A stretch of 64,000 bases of DNA. Source: Archangium sp. GTDB lineage: Bacteria; Myxococcota; Myxococcia; Myxococcales; Myxococcaceae. Below, one piece after another: positions 24,958 through 35,900 of this stretch; within the stretch, counting starts at the first letter, position 1, and each line of letters begins with the position of its first letter. The stretch spans positions 62,001-126,000 of the forward strand of contig JAUXRX010000052.1 of the NCBI GenBank assembly GCA_030681645.1, read 5' to 3'. The notes under the pieces were generated by a model. The model was not told the origin of the DNA. It searched no databases and worked only from the letters and a program-made list of their open reading frames with translations. The position numbers were made by a program, and so were the translations under genes.

Positions 24958-25587
24958 TCAGGGCAGGGGGGGAATCGCGGGCGTCCAAGCCCTCAACCCG
25001 TCCACCTGCAGCGGCTGTTCAGCGGGAGTCACGGAGAGATGAAAGGGTGAGCCGTCGACTGCGGTCACTGGATTGCCGTTGGCGCTCAGAAATCCATCGA
25101 GGACAGTGATGATCATCGGCGACGGGAGTGGCTCAATGCACGAGACGCTTGCACGATTCCTGGGCGCGCCCCAGGCAAAGACGCAACTCAAGGTGCCAGC
25201 AGGGCCGCTGACCTGGATTGGACTCGGATCAGGCTCGCCTTCCACGACCTCGGAGAACTCCACACCAACCCTCCTCTGATCTTCATTGAACACGAGTCGT
25301 ACGACCGATGGAGCACTGTCCATTCGAAACGGAGCCGACGCACTCGTCTGGTCTTTGAAGTAGGCCCACACAGCAGGCCCTGAAAACACAAAAGACAGCA
25401 CGTTCCAGTCCGTAGATTTCAGTGCTGAGCCGTCAAAGACGATCTCCGCAGGCAGGAACGTACCTTCACCGCTCCCATCATCGAGTTGGCCTACGTCGGT
25501 TGAGCCTGGGTCGTGCTCGAGAAGCGAGAATATCCGACTTGGAGCCGTAAGGACTGCGACTGGGCCGCAGAGTGAACGGTTTCCGCG
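24958..25587 (-). pseudogene. Gene of low GC lacking a normal start; possible 5'-truncated lipoprotein or secreted protein
   Basis: The frame is open from 25587 down to the stop at 24958 (about 209 residues) and reads like coding sequence throughout (IFSLLEHDPGSTDVGQLDDG; FLPAEIVFDGSALKSTDW). No ATG or GTG occurs before GTG 25401, which would begin the protein inside an apparent domain (VLSFVFSGPAVWAYF). The base composition is visibly poorer in GC than the neighbours. It lies just after the four-gene surface operon, on the same strand. It may be the remnant of a larger gene or a recent arrival; no family was recognised. Confidence 0.45.
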
Positions 25588-25601
25588 TCACCTGGCGACT
25601 C

Positions 25602-28600
25602 TCAGCTGCGCCGGCGGCGACGCAGCAGCAGACCCAACGCGCCAAAGGCCAGCACCGAACCCTCGAGGCCCGAGCATCCGCAGCCCGTGGGCGTGACCGG
25701 CCCCGTGCCCGCATCGGGAGGACCACCCAGCCCCGCCAGGCCGCCGTCGGAGACCACGCCCTGCTGGCCGTCCGGAGGCACCACGTACGTGAACGCGCCT
25801 GCGAGCGTCGCGCGCTGCGCGTCGTCGTTGGTGACCGTGACGCTCACCACCCCCGCCGCGCCCGCGGGCGCCGTGGCGCGCAGCAGCTCGCCCGACACCA
25901 GCACCAGGTCCGTCGCGGTCCCCGTGCCGACCTGCACCGTGACGCCCGGCGCGAAGCCCGTGCCGACGAGCGTGATGACGGTGCCCCCCGCCACGGTCCC
26001 CGACTGCGGCGCCACGCCGCTCAACGTCGGCGCCGAGCGCGTGAAGGTGAACGCGCCGGTGAGCGTCGCCAGCGCGCCATCGGGGTTCGCCACGCTCACG
26101 TCCACCACGCCCGGGGCGTGCGCGGGCGTCACCGCGTCGACGTGCGTGTCGTCGACCAGCGTCACCAGCGGTGAGGCCACTCCACCGAAGCTCACGGTGG
26201 TCTGCGCGCCGAAGCCTGCGCCGGTCAGCCGGGTCACCGTGCCGCCGCGTACGTCGCCGCTCGACGGCGCGATGGCCGTGAATGCCGGAGGGGTGACGTA
26301 GCGGAACGCGCCCTGCCGCTCGAACTGCTGCGCGTCGGGGTTCCGCACGATGATGCTCACCACGCCCATCGCGCGCGCCGGCGCGGTGACGGTGAGCTGC
26401 GTGGCCGAGTCGACCGTGACGCTCGTCGCCGCCAGCGTGCCGAAGAAGACCTCGGCGCCCGCGAGGAAGCCGGTGCCCGTCAGCGTGACCACCGTGCCAC
26501 CCGCGGTGGAGCCGCTCTCCGGGCTCACCGTGGTGATGGCGGGCGCGGCGTCCCAGCTGAAGCCGTTGGGGAGCACGGTGCGCTGCCCGTCGGGGTTGGT
26601 GACCTCGAGGTCAGCCGGCCCGGGAGGACCCGACGGCGTGTACCCCGTCAGCGTGGTGGGCCCGCTCATGGTGACGGCCATCGCCGGGCTGCCGCCGATG
26701 CGCAGCGTGGCGCCGGGCTGGAAGTCCACGCCCGTGAGGGTGATGCGCGTGCCGCCCTGCGACGGACCACGCGCCGGCGTGATGCTCGCGATCGACGGCG
26801 GCGCCACGAAGGTGAACGCACCGCTGAGGCTCGCGCCCTGCCCGTCGGTGTTGGCGATGCTGACGTCAGCCACGCCCGTGCCCTGCGGCGTGAGCGCCTG
26901 CACCGAGGTGGCGCTGAGGCGCGCGACCGCCGAGGCCGCCACGCCGCCCACCAGCACGATGGGCTGCGGCAGGAAGCCCGTGCCCGTCAGGGTGATGAGC
27001 GTGCCGCCTGCACCCGGGCCACGCGCCGGGCTCACCGCGCTCAGCGTCGGAGCGGGGAACGCGTAGACGAAGCCGTCCACCCGCACCACCTGCTGCCCGT
27101 CGGCGTTCGTCACCGTCACGTCGACCGGTCCGCCCGTCGCCGAGGCCGGCGTGGTGACGGTGAGGGACGTCGCAGAGACGACGGTGACGCCCGTGCCCGC
27201 GGTCGCGCCGAAGCGCACCGTCGCGCCCGGCCGGAAGCTGGAGCCCGTCAAGGTGACGACCGTGCCGCCCACCGTGGAGCCAGTGCCCGGGCTCACCGCG
27301 CTCACCGTCGGCGCGTTGTTGTACCGGTAGCCGTTGGTGAGGCTGCCCTGCAGGGCGTCGACGGGGTTGCGCACGATGACCGTGGCGTCGCCCTCGGCGT
27401 GCGCGGGGGTGGTGGCGGTGAGCTGGTTGATGTTGACGATGACTACGTTCGTCGCCGGCACGATGACGCCGCCCACGTCGAAGGACACCTCTGCGCCCGA
27501 CTTGAAGATGCTGCCGTTGATGGTGACGCTGGTGCCACCCGCGGTCGTGCCCTCGGGGGGCACCACGCTCGTCACGGTGGGGGGAATGATGGGCTCGAAG
27601 TAGGTGAAGGCCCCGGCGAGCGTGGCGCTGCCGGCGGCGTTGCGCACCACCACGTCGACCGCGCCGACCGTGCCCAGGGGCGTGCGCACGCCGAGCGTGG
27701 TGCCGTTGACCGAGACGACGCGCGCAGGAGTGCCGCCGAACGTCACCTCGCTGCCGGGGCCGAAGCCGGTGCCGGTGAGCGTCACCAGCTCGTCGCCCTG
27801 CACCGAGCCCGTGCCGGGCGTGAGCGACGCGAGCGTCGGCGCCACCAGGCCTCCCCCGGTGCCGCAGTTGCGCGAGATGGACAGGAGATAGTTGTTGTTG
27901 GCGCCCGTGCCGGTGCGGCTGACCCGCGCGTAGTACTGGCCTGCTTCCGGCACGCGATAGAGGAGGTGCTCCGAGGGGCCGTGAGGCGTGCCTGCGTCGA
28001 GCAAGCCGGTCGTCTGGGTCGCGTTGACGGTGGTGTTCGAGTCGTTCACCACCACCCGCGCGCCGTCTTTGGCCCAGAGTTCGAGGGTGTGGTTTCCGGT
28101 CGCGGTGGTGCCGGTGCGGGCCGGCTGGCTGTCGAGCGCGAGGTAGACGAGCTCGCCTGCCGCCGCCTCGAAGGCGAAGAAGTCTGCGTCGGTGGTGGCC
28201 GTCACCGTGCCCGAGAAGTAGTTCTCCGCCCCGCTGCCCGCCTGCGCGAGCGTGTCGTTCGGTTCGGCTTCCGCGATCGGCGTGGCCGTCTGGACGACGG
28301 AATAGACGAGGTACGGCTCGGCGATCGACGTGAGGGTGCCGTGAATGACCCGCAGGTAGTGCGGCAAACCCGCGGTCAGCGGCGTCCCCGCCACGCCCGG
28401 CGCGGTGGAGCCGTACGGGTCGACGAGGTCGTCGTTGTCGAACTCCACCGTGTTGGTGTCGGTGGTGAGGCGCAGCTGCAGGTTGAACGAGGTGGCCTGG
28501 TTCACGCCGCTCGCGCCCGCTTCCACCATGGCGAAGGCTCGCGCGCCGGCCGGGGCGATGCCCAGCGAGAAGAAGTCGATGTCGCCCGCCGGGTTGATGC

Positions 28601-29651
28601 TCGCGGTGAGCGGACAGGCGAGCGCGCTGGCGGTGGCCGGCGTGTTGTTCGGCTCGTTCTCCCGGGTGCACTCGGTGACCTCGAGGCCGAAGCTCGCGCC
28701 GAGGGTCGACTGTGAAGTCCCCTCGTCCACCCACACGTAGACGTCGGTGCCGACGGGCAGCGAGATGCACGACAGCTCCTCCTGGGTGAGCGCGCTCGAC
28801 GCCTGGCGGTTGGCGGCGGCGATGCACTGCGGGGGGCTGTATTGCTGCGGCGGCGTCATGGCCGCGGTGCAGCTGTCGGTGAGGTAGAGCGCGCTGTCGG
28901 TGGCGCGCTGGGTGTTGCTCAGGCGGAAGCTGTAGAGCCCCGTGCGCGGCGGGGTGAAGCGGTGCACCACGTCGCGGCCCGGCGCGGGCCCGATGGTGAC
29001 CGAGGTGGTGTTGCCGATGCCCGAGTAGCAGGCGAGGCCACCTCCCACCTGCCCGTCATCGGTGCCCGTGGGCACGATGGAGACCGGCACCGAGGTGAAC
29101 ATGGGCAACGAGGGCACGGCCGCGCTGCACGTCTCGGCCCCCGAGGGGATGTTGACGGCGACCTGCACCGTGTCCGCCGCCACGGGCGCGGTCGTCTTGG
29201 CCACCTGGAGCAGGTACGTGGTGCCCGCGCTGAGCGTCACCACCACGCGCGACTGGCTGCTGCAGTAGTTGTCGTCGCAGCCCTGGGCCAGCTCGGTGAG
29301 CGCGCCGCAGGTGCCGTCGTAGATGGCCAGCACCGTGTTGGTGAAGGTGGTGCCGGGTGCCAGGTCGTCGCAGGTCTGAAACTGGTACCGCCCGCTCGCC
29401 GTGGGCGTGAACGAGTACCAGACCGACGCGTTGCTGGTGGCCTGGCAGGTGAAGGCGACATCGGTCGTCGTCGCCGCGCCGAACATCGGCGTGATGGGCG
29501 AGCGCGAGAACAGGTAGCCGCTGGGCGGCGCGATGGGCAGCGCGCCCGAGCAGGCGTCGTTGACGGGCTGGGCCACGGCGAGCGCCGAGCCGAGCGAGAG
29601 GACCGCGAGGGTGAGGCGCAGAGGAGTACTTGCGTGCATGAGTGGCCTCAC
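25602..29651 (-). CDS. Giant IPT/TIG-repeat surface protein with MYXO-CTERM
   Basis: 1349 residues from GTG 29651, which overlaps the preceding TGA as GTGA; ATG 29639 is an alternative giving 1345. A signal peptide (LRLTLAVLSLGSALAVAQ) is followed by a Cys-containing region with pre-peptidase C-terminal-like beta domains (opening PVNDACSGALPI; later ENEPNNTPATASAL and EAEPNDTLAQAG). From about residue 610 come eight IPT/TIG domains of about 83 residues with the motif PxSGxxxGGTxVTLTGTGF. The terminal GCGCSGLEG, hydrophobic helix and RRRRR form the sorting signal. It is the last gene of a four-gene unit, so it is probably the surface-anchored partner of the three lipoproteins. Confidence 0.9.
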   Translation of the reverse strand: MRPLMHASTPLRLTLAVLSLGSALAVAQPVNDACSGALPIAPPSGYLFSRSPITPMFGAATTTDVAFTCQATSNASVWYSFTPTASGRYQFQTCDDLAPGTTFTNTVLAIYDGTCGALTELAQGCDDNYCSSQSRVVVTLSAGTTYLLQVAKTTAPVAADTVQVAVNIPSGAETCSAAVPSLPMFTSVPVSIVPTGTDDGQVGGGLACYSGIGNTTSVTIGPAPGRDVVHRFTPPRTGLYSFRLSNTQRATDSALYLTDSCTAAMTPPQQYSPPQCIAAANRQASSALTQEELSCISLPVGTDVYVWVDEGTSQSTLGASFGLEVTECTRENEPNNTPATASALACPLTASINPAGDIDFFSLGIAPAGARAFAMVEAGASGVNQATSFNLQLRLTTDTNTVEFDNDDLVDPYGSTAPGVAGTPLTAGLPHYLRVIHGTLTSIAEPYLVYSVVQTATPIAEAEPNDTLAQAGSGAENYFSGTVTATTDADFFAFEAAAGELVYLALDSQPARTGTTATGNHTLELWAKDGARVVVNDSNTTVNATQTTGLLDAGTPHGPSEHLLYRVPEAGQYYARVSRTGTGANNNYLLSISRNCGTGGGLVAPTLASLTPGTGSVQGDELVTLTGTGFGPGSEVTFGGTPARVVSVNGTTLGVRTPLGTVGAVDVVVRNAAGSATLAGAFTYFEPIIPPTVTSVVPPEGTTAGGTSVTINGSIFKSGAEVSFDVGGVIVPATNVVIVNINQLTATTPAHAEGDATVIVRNPVDALQGSLTNGYRYNNAPTVSAVSPGTGSTVGGTVVTLTGSSFRPGATVRFGATAGTGVTVVSATSLTVTTPASATGGPVDVTVTNADGQQVVRVDGFVYAFPAPTLSAVSPARGPGAGGTLITLTGTGFLPQPIVLVGGVAASAVARLSATSVQALTPQGTGVADVSIANTDGQGASLSGAFTFVAPPSIASITPARGPSQGGTRITLTGVDFQPGATLRIGGSPAMAVTMSGPTTLTGYTPSGPPGPADLEVTNPDGQRTVLPNGFSWDAAPAITTVSPESGSTAGGTVVTLTGTGFLAGAEVFFGTLAATSVTVDSATQLTVTAPARAMGVVSIIVRNPDAQQFERQGAFRYVTPPAFTAIAPSSGDVRGGTVTRLTGAGFGAQTTVSFGGVASPLVTLVDDTHVDAVTPAHAPGVVDVSVANPDGALATLTGAFTFTRSAPTLSGVAPQSGTVAGGTVITLVGTGFAPGVTVQVGTGTATDLVLVSGELLRATAPAGAAGVVSVTVTNDDAQRATLAGAFTYVVPPDGQQGVVSDGGLAGLGGPPDAGTGPVTPTGCGCSGLEGSVLAFGALGLLLRRRRRS

Positions 29652-32600
29652 TGGGGAACGAAGCGCCAGGCGGTGTGGGGTTTCACGTCAGCGGTGTTCG
29701 CCGAGAGCGTGATGGCGACGCCGGCGTCGGAGCGCTCGAGCCACACGGTGGCGCTGTTGCCGTTGCCGTAGTTGGTCGTGGTTCCCGAGCGCAGCTCGCC
29801 GTAGTGGTACTCGATGGTGCCGTCTTCGAAGAGCTTCACCTGGAAGTTGAGGTCGTCCGCGGGCGCGGTGCTCAGGTGCCGCAGCCGGTGCCACTGGAAG
29901 ATCCAATGCGGCTCCGGGCGCTGCGCGTCTTCACCCGCGGCCATGCGCTTCCAGTAGAGGTCGCTCTCGGGGGTGAGGCCGAGGCTGGTCTGCAGGTCGT
30001 CCCAGAAGGGCGCCACCAGGCCGCGCGGCGCGGTGGTGGTGCCGGGGGTCGTCTTGTTGGTGGCGTTGACGGTGGTGAGCGACTCCAGGGCGAGCCAGCC
30101 ATCGATGCTCATCGACACCACCGGGGTGCGGTTGCCGAACACCAGGGGCGCCGGGTCACCCGCGGTGGCCGCGAGCGTGATGGGCACGGTGAGCGCGGTG
30201 ACCGCCGCTGCCGGCGAGTTCACCAGCGAGGTGCCGCTGGCGGTGATGTCGACGTAGTGCTCGGCGATGGGCAGCACCCGGTAGCCGAAGCCGCAGCCGC
30301 TGTGCTGGCCCGGGTTGCCCAGCTGCTGGGGCGCCTGGCCGCCGAAGGGCGTGACCGCGTTGCACACCAGCAGGCGCATGAGGCTCGAGGTGCCCACGCG
30401 GAAGAAGCCCGGGTCGACCACCGTGGCCTTGCCCGCGCCGCCGTCAGGCGCGAACACGAGGTTGAAGCCGCCGTCACCCGCGCCCACGAAGAACGAGCCC
30501 GCGTCGGTGGGCAACACGAAGCCCGCGTCGGCCCAGCTCAGCTGCACGCCGGCGTCGTCGTTCTCCGCGGCGTCGTCAGAGGCGCCCAGCACGAAGGGCA
30601 CGTCGGGCTGCAGGGTGAAGCCCTGGGGGAAGTCGAAGCGCGAGCCCGAAGGCGCGGTGAGGTTCCACCCCGAGAGGTCCAGCGGGCCCAGGGTGCGGTT
30701 GACCAGCTCGACGTACTGGCCGGCGCTCACGGTGGCCGCGGGGCGGAAGAGCACCTCGGTGACGGCGAGGTCTTCGGGCATGGACACCGCGACCGCGTCG
30801 CGCGCCACCAGCGAGCTGACGCCGTTGCGCTGCAGGAAGCCGCCCCACTTCGAGCCGCGCACCACCTGCACGTCGGCGTTCGCCATCACCGGGCCGAAGA
30901 AATAGAGCGCGGTGTCGCTCTCGGGCACGAAGTCGGGCGTGATGGCGAGCTTCTGGGTACCGTCCTGCACGCCGACCTCGAACGAGGTGTAGGCGGGCGC
31001 GAGCGTCACGTCGCGGTACTGAAACGAGACCGCGCCTTCCTGGTGCACCTGCACCTGGAAGGTGAGCTCGGTGTCGACGTCGGTGCCCACCTGCAGGCGG
31101 CTCCACTGGACGATCAGCCGCTCGTTGGGCGCGGCGTCCACCACCTGGAAGTGCACGGAGGACGCAGCGGTGATGGTGAGGTTGTCCCAGAAGGGCGCGA
31201 GGATGAAGGGCGCCGCCGAGGTGCTGGGCAACACCGACTCGCTGCTGTCGACGGCGAGCGCAGCGCCCCAGGCCATCCACCCCGCGCGCGAGACGGTGAG
31301 CAGCCCGGTCTGCCGCTGACCCCACAGCCAGGTGGAGAAGGGCACGTCGACCGCGATGACGCCGGGGGTGGTGGTGATGTCGAGCTGCTGGCCGGTGCCG
31401 CGAATGTCGAGGAAGTCGGCGCGCGTGCCGGTGAGCACCTGCGCGTGCGGGAAGCCGACCAGCAGCGCGTCAGGCTGGCTCGCAGCCAGCGAGAGGCGGC
31501 CCCCGGTGGGCACGGTGGGCGGGCTGGTGAACAGGCTCAGCGCCGGGCCGGTGACGGTGACCGTCGCGGTCGCCGTCACCACCGTGCTCCCCAGCAGGTT
31601 GTCGGCAGAGATGGTGTACGTGGTGCTCGCCCGGTTGGGGAAGACGGCCACCGAGCCCGCCTCCGCGCCCTGGCCGGTGAGGGAGAAGACAGGCTGGCCG
31701 TCGTCGTCGGTGATGCGCACCCGCCGCGCCTCGGTCGAGGCCCAGGTGAGCGTGGTGGAAGCACCCGCCGCCACGGTTGCCGGCGTCGCGCTCAGGGTCA
31801 CGCCCGTGGGCACACCCACCACGTCGACCTGGGCCGTACGCGCAGCCCGCGCCCCGCGCGCGTTGGTGGCGATCAGCTCGAGGCCGAAGTCATTCATGGG
31901 CGTGGGGAAGGTGAACGAGCCGAAGAGCGCCTGGCTGGTGTTCGCGGTGACGAAGGCCGTCGCGCCGTCGACGCGCACCTCGACCTGGTCGGCCGCCAGC
32001 GTCGTCCACCGCACCGAATACACCCCGCCCCGCGCGGCCACAGGCGGCGTGTCGAGCCGCACGATGGTCAGGCCGGTGCCCACGAAGACCTCGAGGGTGC
32101 GGCTGGCGCTCGCGGTGCCCTTCTCGACCACCAGCTCGTACGCGAGCACGCCGCCCACGGGCAGCACGGGCGCGGTGTCGGCGAAGCTGCCCGCCCGCAC
32201 GGTGGCCGCGGTGGTGCTGTCGAGCAGCACGCCCCGGCCTTCACTCGAGAGGATGACGCGGGTGGCGCCGGCGGTGTCCCACGAGAGCGTGAGGGGGTCA
32301 CCGGCCTCCACGGCCATGCGGTCGGCGCCGAAGCGCAGAATCGCGGCCTGCACCGTCACCATCGCGGTGAGCACCTGGCCATCGACGGTGAGGGTGTAGA
32401 GCGTGTCGGCGAGGGGGCGCACCGTCACCGCGCCCGCGCTGCGCTGGCCCTGCAGGTCGACGGCCTGCCCACCCGCGCTCAGCTCGACCTGCTGCGCGCC
32501 GGGGGCGAGCCACACCAGCGTGGTGCTGTCGCCGCCGGGAATCGTCGAGGGCAGCGCCTGGAACGTCACGTTGCCCGCACCCGGCGGCACCGTCACCGCC

Positions 32601-32917
32601 ACCGCGCGCGCGTCGGTGCCCGAGGGCCCCTGGGCGGTGAGCACGTAGAGCGAGGTGACCGTGGGGCTCACCGCGAGCGTGCCCTCGAGGACGTCGGCGG
32701 CGACGGGCAGCGCGCCGGCCGTGGCCTCGCGCAATTCGATGCTGGTGGCGTTGAGCACCTTCCAGCTCAGGGTGACGCTCTGGCCGGGCGTGGCGGTCGA
32801 AGCAGAGACGGTGAAGGACTCGATGGCGGGCGCGGGCGGCACCACCGTGGGCGGTTGCTCACGGCGGCAGCCGGCGAAGACGACCAGGGAGATGATGAAC
32901 GGGAGTCGGAGGTTCAT
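29648..32917 (-). CDS. Giant lipoprotein C of surface operon (Ig-like, beta-module and lamin-tail-like domains)
   Basis: 1089 residues from ATG 32917; signal peptide with lipobox FAGC at 13-16. About five Ig-like units follow (opening IESFTVSASTATPGQSVTLSW). Then come a beta module with the markers APFWDNLTI, IVQWSRLQVG and FQVQVHQEGAVSFQYRDV, a lamin-tail-like domain (VTEVLFRPA...YVELVNRTLGPLDLSGW), and a second beta module (WIFQWHRL, FQVKLFEDGTIEYHYG). It shares this order with the genes at 32933 and 36154. The end overlaps the start of the IPT gene. It probably faces the outside of the outer membrane; its binding target is unknown. Confidence 0.85.
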   Translation of the reverse strand: MNLRLPFIISLVVFAGCRREQPPTVVPPAPAIESFTVSASTATPGQSVTLSWKVLNATSIELREATAGALPVAADVLEGTLAVSPTVTSLYVLTAQGPSGTDARAVAVTVPPGAGNVTFQALPSTIPGGDSTTLVWLAPGAQQVELSAGGQAVDLQGQRSAGAVTVRPLADTLYTLTVDGQVLTAMVTVQAAILRFGADRMAVEAGDPLTLSWDTAGATRVILSSEGRGVLLDSTTAATVRAGSFADTAPVLPVGGVLAYELVVEKGTASASRTLEVFVGTGLTIVRLDTPPVAARGGVYSVRWTTLAADQVEVRVDGATAFVTANTSQALFGSFTFPTPMNDFGLELIATNARGARAARTAQVDVVGVPTGVTLSATPATVAAGASTTLTWASTEARRVRITDDDGQPVFSLTGQGAEAGSVAVFPNRASTTYTISADNLLGSTVVTATATVTVTGPALSLFTSPPTVPTGGRLSLAASQPDALLVGFPHAQVLTGTRADFLDIRGTGQQLDITTTPGVIAVDVPFSTWLWGQRQTGLLTVSRAGWMAWGAALAVDSSESVLPSTSAAPFILAPFWDNLTITAASSVHFQVVDAAPNERLIVQWSRLQVGTDVDTELTFQVQVHQEGAVSFQYRDVTLAPAYTSFEVGVQDGTQKLAITPDFVPESDTALYFFGPVMANADVQVVRGSKWGGFLQRNGVSSLVARDAVAVSMPEDLAVTEVLFRPAATVSAGQYVELVNRTLGPLDLSGWNLTAPSGSRFDFPQGFTLQPDVPFVLGASDDAAENDDAGVQLSWADAGFVLPTDAGSFFVGAGDGGFNLVFAPDGGAGKATVVDPGFFRVGTSSLMRLLVCNAVTPFGGQAPQQLGNPGQHSGCGFGYRVLPIAEHYVDITASGTSLVNSPAAAVTALTVPITLAATAGDPAPLVFGNRTPVVSMSIDGWLALESLTTVNATNKTTPGTTTAPRGLVAPFWDDLQTSLGLTPESDLYWKRMAAGEDAQRPEPHWIFQWHRLRHLSTAPADDLNFQVKLFEDGTIEYHYGELRSGTTTNYGNGNSATVWLERSDAGVAITLSANTADVKPHTAWRFVPQ

Positions 32918-32932
32918 GGAGAGGTCCAGGGC

Positions 32933-35900
32933 TCAGCGCGGGCTGATGCGATAGGCGGTGAAGGGCGAGATGCCCGGGGTCTCTGAGCTCGCGTTGATGA
33001 CGAGCGCCTGCGTGCCCGAGGCGTTCTCGAGCCAGGTGTTGGCGCTGATGCCGGTGCCCCAGGGGGTGCTCGCCGGGCCGCTGGTCATCTGCGCGAAGTG
33101 GAACTCGATGGCCCCGTCGTCGAAGAGCTTCACCTGGAAGTTGAGGTCGTCGTCGGTCACGTGCGACCAGTGGCTCCACTGGAAAATCCAGTGCGGCGCG
33201 GCGGCGAACGGGTCTTCTCCCGCGGCCACGCGGCGCGTCTGAATGGCGCTGTCCACCCGCCGCCCGCCGAGGTCGTCGGCGAAGATGGCGATGACGGAGT
33301 TGGGCGCGGCGGTCGACGGGAAGTTGGTGGTGAACGTGTTGTTCGCCGACGCCAGGTCGAAGGTGAGGTACCCGTCGGCCGAGAGCCGCACCGCGTTGCG
33401 CGCCACCCCGAAGAAGGGGAAAGGCGCGGCGGAGAGGTCGACGTTCACCACCGTGGCGGTGGTGGTGTTCGCCACCAACTGCGTGCCGGTGGTGGAAATG
33501 TCGTAGTAGCCGAACGTGGTGGGCTGCCAGCGGTACCCGAAGCCGCAGGAGCGGTCGGTGCCGGGTGAGCCGCGCTGCGGCTGGGCCTGGCCGCCGTAGG
33601 TGCCGCTGCCCGTGCACACCTGCGGGCGAGAGAGCGAGGTCGCCACGTCGGTGCTGAAGCGGTACGGCCCGTGGTCGCTCACCGTCGAGACGCCGGTGGT
33701 GGGGTTGTTCCACGACCAGGCGCCGAACGCGCCGTCGCGACCCCAGGTGAAGCTGCCCAGGGTGCCGCTCACGTCGAAGCCGGTGAGCTGCACGTCGACC
33801 CCCGCGTCGTCGTTGAGCGCGCGGTCAGCCGAGGTGCCGAACACGCGCACGCCGCCCGCGGGCACCGTGCCGCTGAGCGCACCCGTGCCGCCGTCAGGCA
33901 GGCCGAAGGTCCAGCCGGTGAGGTCGACGGGCGTGGTGCGGGCGTTGAACAGCTCGAACCAGCGGCCGCTGGCGCCGACCGCGGGGGCCGGCTCGAGCAT
34001 GGCCTCGGCGAGCTGCAGCTCCTCGGGGCGCACCACGTCGAGCGAGACGCTCACGGGCACCAGCGCGCCGCCGACGGCGAGCATGCCGCCCACGGGGGCC
34101 CGGCCGCGGGCGATGACGCCCACCGGGCTCGACTTCGGCGCGAAGAAGGTGACGCCCAGGCCCGAGACCGGAGGCGCCGCCAACGCGAAGCCCTCGTCGC
34201 CGCGCGGGCCCTGCACGCCAGCCTGGCCCAGCAGCGCGGCCATGGTCTGGTACTCGAAGTCGACCTGCCCGGTGCTCCACACCTTCACCTGGAAGGTGTT
34301 GGTGGTGGCGGGCGTGAGCGTGGCCGCGTTCGTCCACTGAACGATGAGCACCTGGTCCGGGCCCACCGTCTTCACCTGCCACTGCGCGGTGGCGCTGGCC
34401 ATGCGCAGGTCTTCCCAGTACGGCACCAGCGAGAGCGGCTCCATCTTCGCGCTCGGCAGCGGCACGTCGACGTAGTTCTGGCGATCGACCGGCCCGAAGG
34501 AGAGGTAGCCGTTGGTGCTCACGGTGATGACGTCGCCGACCACCCGTCCGTAGAACGGCGCGCGGAACGGCGTGGTGATGGAAGCCACCTCGTCGTCGCG
34601 GGTGGTGCCGGGGAAGACGACCGCCGTGCCGGTGGCCGCGATGTCGTCGAAGCCGGTGGACGCGGGGCGCAGCACCACGTCGTCGTGCGGGAAGCCCAGC
34701 AGCTGTTCCCCGCCGGCCCACGAGAGCTCCACGCGCTGGCCCGCGCGCAGGGTGCCGCTCAGCGACGGGGTGAGACTGAAGGGGTTGGTGACGGTGACGG
34801 TGTGCGAGGCCGTGGCGAGGTCGCCCAGGCCGTTGTCGGCCACCGCGCGGAACGTGGCGCTGTCACCCACCCGGAAGGTGAGCGGCACGGTGCCCGTGTC
34901 GGTGAGGTCGACCTGGCGGAAGGCCACCCGCCCGTCGGCGTCGTAGACGGTGAGGCCGCGCACCGACTGGCCGGTCCACGTGAGCGAGAAGGGGGCGCCG
35001 CGGGCCACCACCGCGGGGTCGGTGCCCAGGGTGAGGGTGGGCGGGCGCACCACCTCGACCTCGACGCTCAGGCGCGACTCGGCGCGGTTGCTGGTGGCGA
35101 CGGCCTCGAAGGTGACGTTGCTGGCGGGGGCGATGATCTCGACGCTCCCCGACGCGGCGACGGAGGCGCTGGGCGAGCGGTAGATCTCCACCCCGCCCTG
35201 CAGCAGCGAGAGGCGCTCGGCGCCGGTGGTGGCCCAGGACACGGTGAGCGGCTCACCGGCGCGGGCGTAGCGCGGCGCGGTGAGGGTGCTGATGACCGGG
35301 TTGCCGCGGACGGGCAGCGTGAGCGCGCGGCTCACGGTGCGCCCCGCGCCGCTGACCTGGAGCTCGTAGCGGAAGAGCCGGCTCGCATCGATGGGGCCGG
35401 CCAGCACGTCGGTGAAGCTCCCGCTGGCGAGCCCCCCGTCGGTGGTGTCGACGAGGGCGCCGCGATCGGGCGTGAGCAGCTGCACCCGCTCGGCGTTCGC
35501 GGTGGTCCACGAGAGGGTCACGGCGGCGCCGCCGTCCACCACGTCGATGGCGTCGGGCGTGGCGGTGAAGGTGAGCAGGGTGGGCCGCACCGTCACCGTG
35601 ACGGACGCGGTGCGGGTGCCGGCGGTGAGGGTGTACGTGCTGGTGACGGTGGGCGTGACGGTGACGAGCCCGCTGGCCGCCTGGCCGCCGAGATCCACAG
35701 GGCCCGAGGCCGAGGTGAGCGTGACCGAGGTGGCGCCGGGCGCAGACCAGGCGAGGGTGACGCTCTCACCCGAGTCGAGCTCGGTGGGCGTGGCGGTGAG
35801 CAGCAGGTCACCCATGGCCTCGAACACCGACACGGCCACCACCGCGCGGTGGGCGGCGCCGCGGGCGTTGCGCGCGGTGAGCACGAAGAGCGAGCTCCTG

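Noticed and set aside
29642..32986. A 1,114-residue open frame opposite lipoprotein C
   Set aside because: Same reason: antisense to a real gene with signal peptide, domains and operon context; the frame reads as His/Arg/Gly-rich filler.
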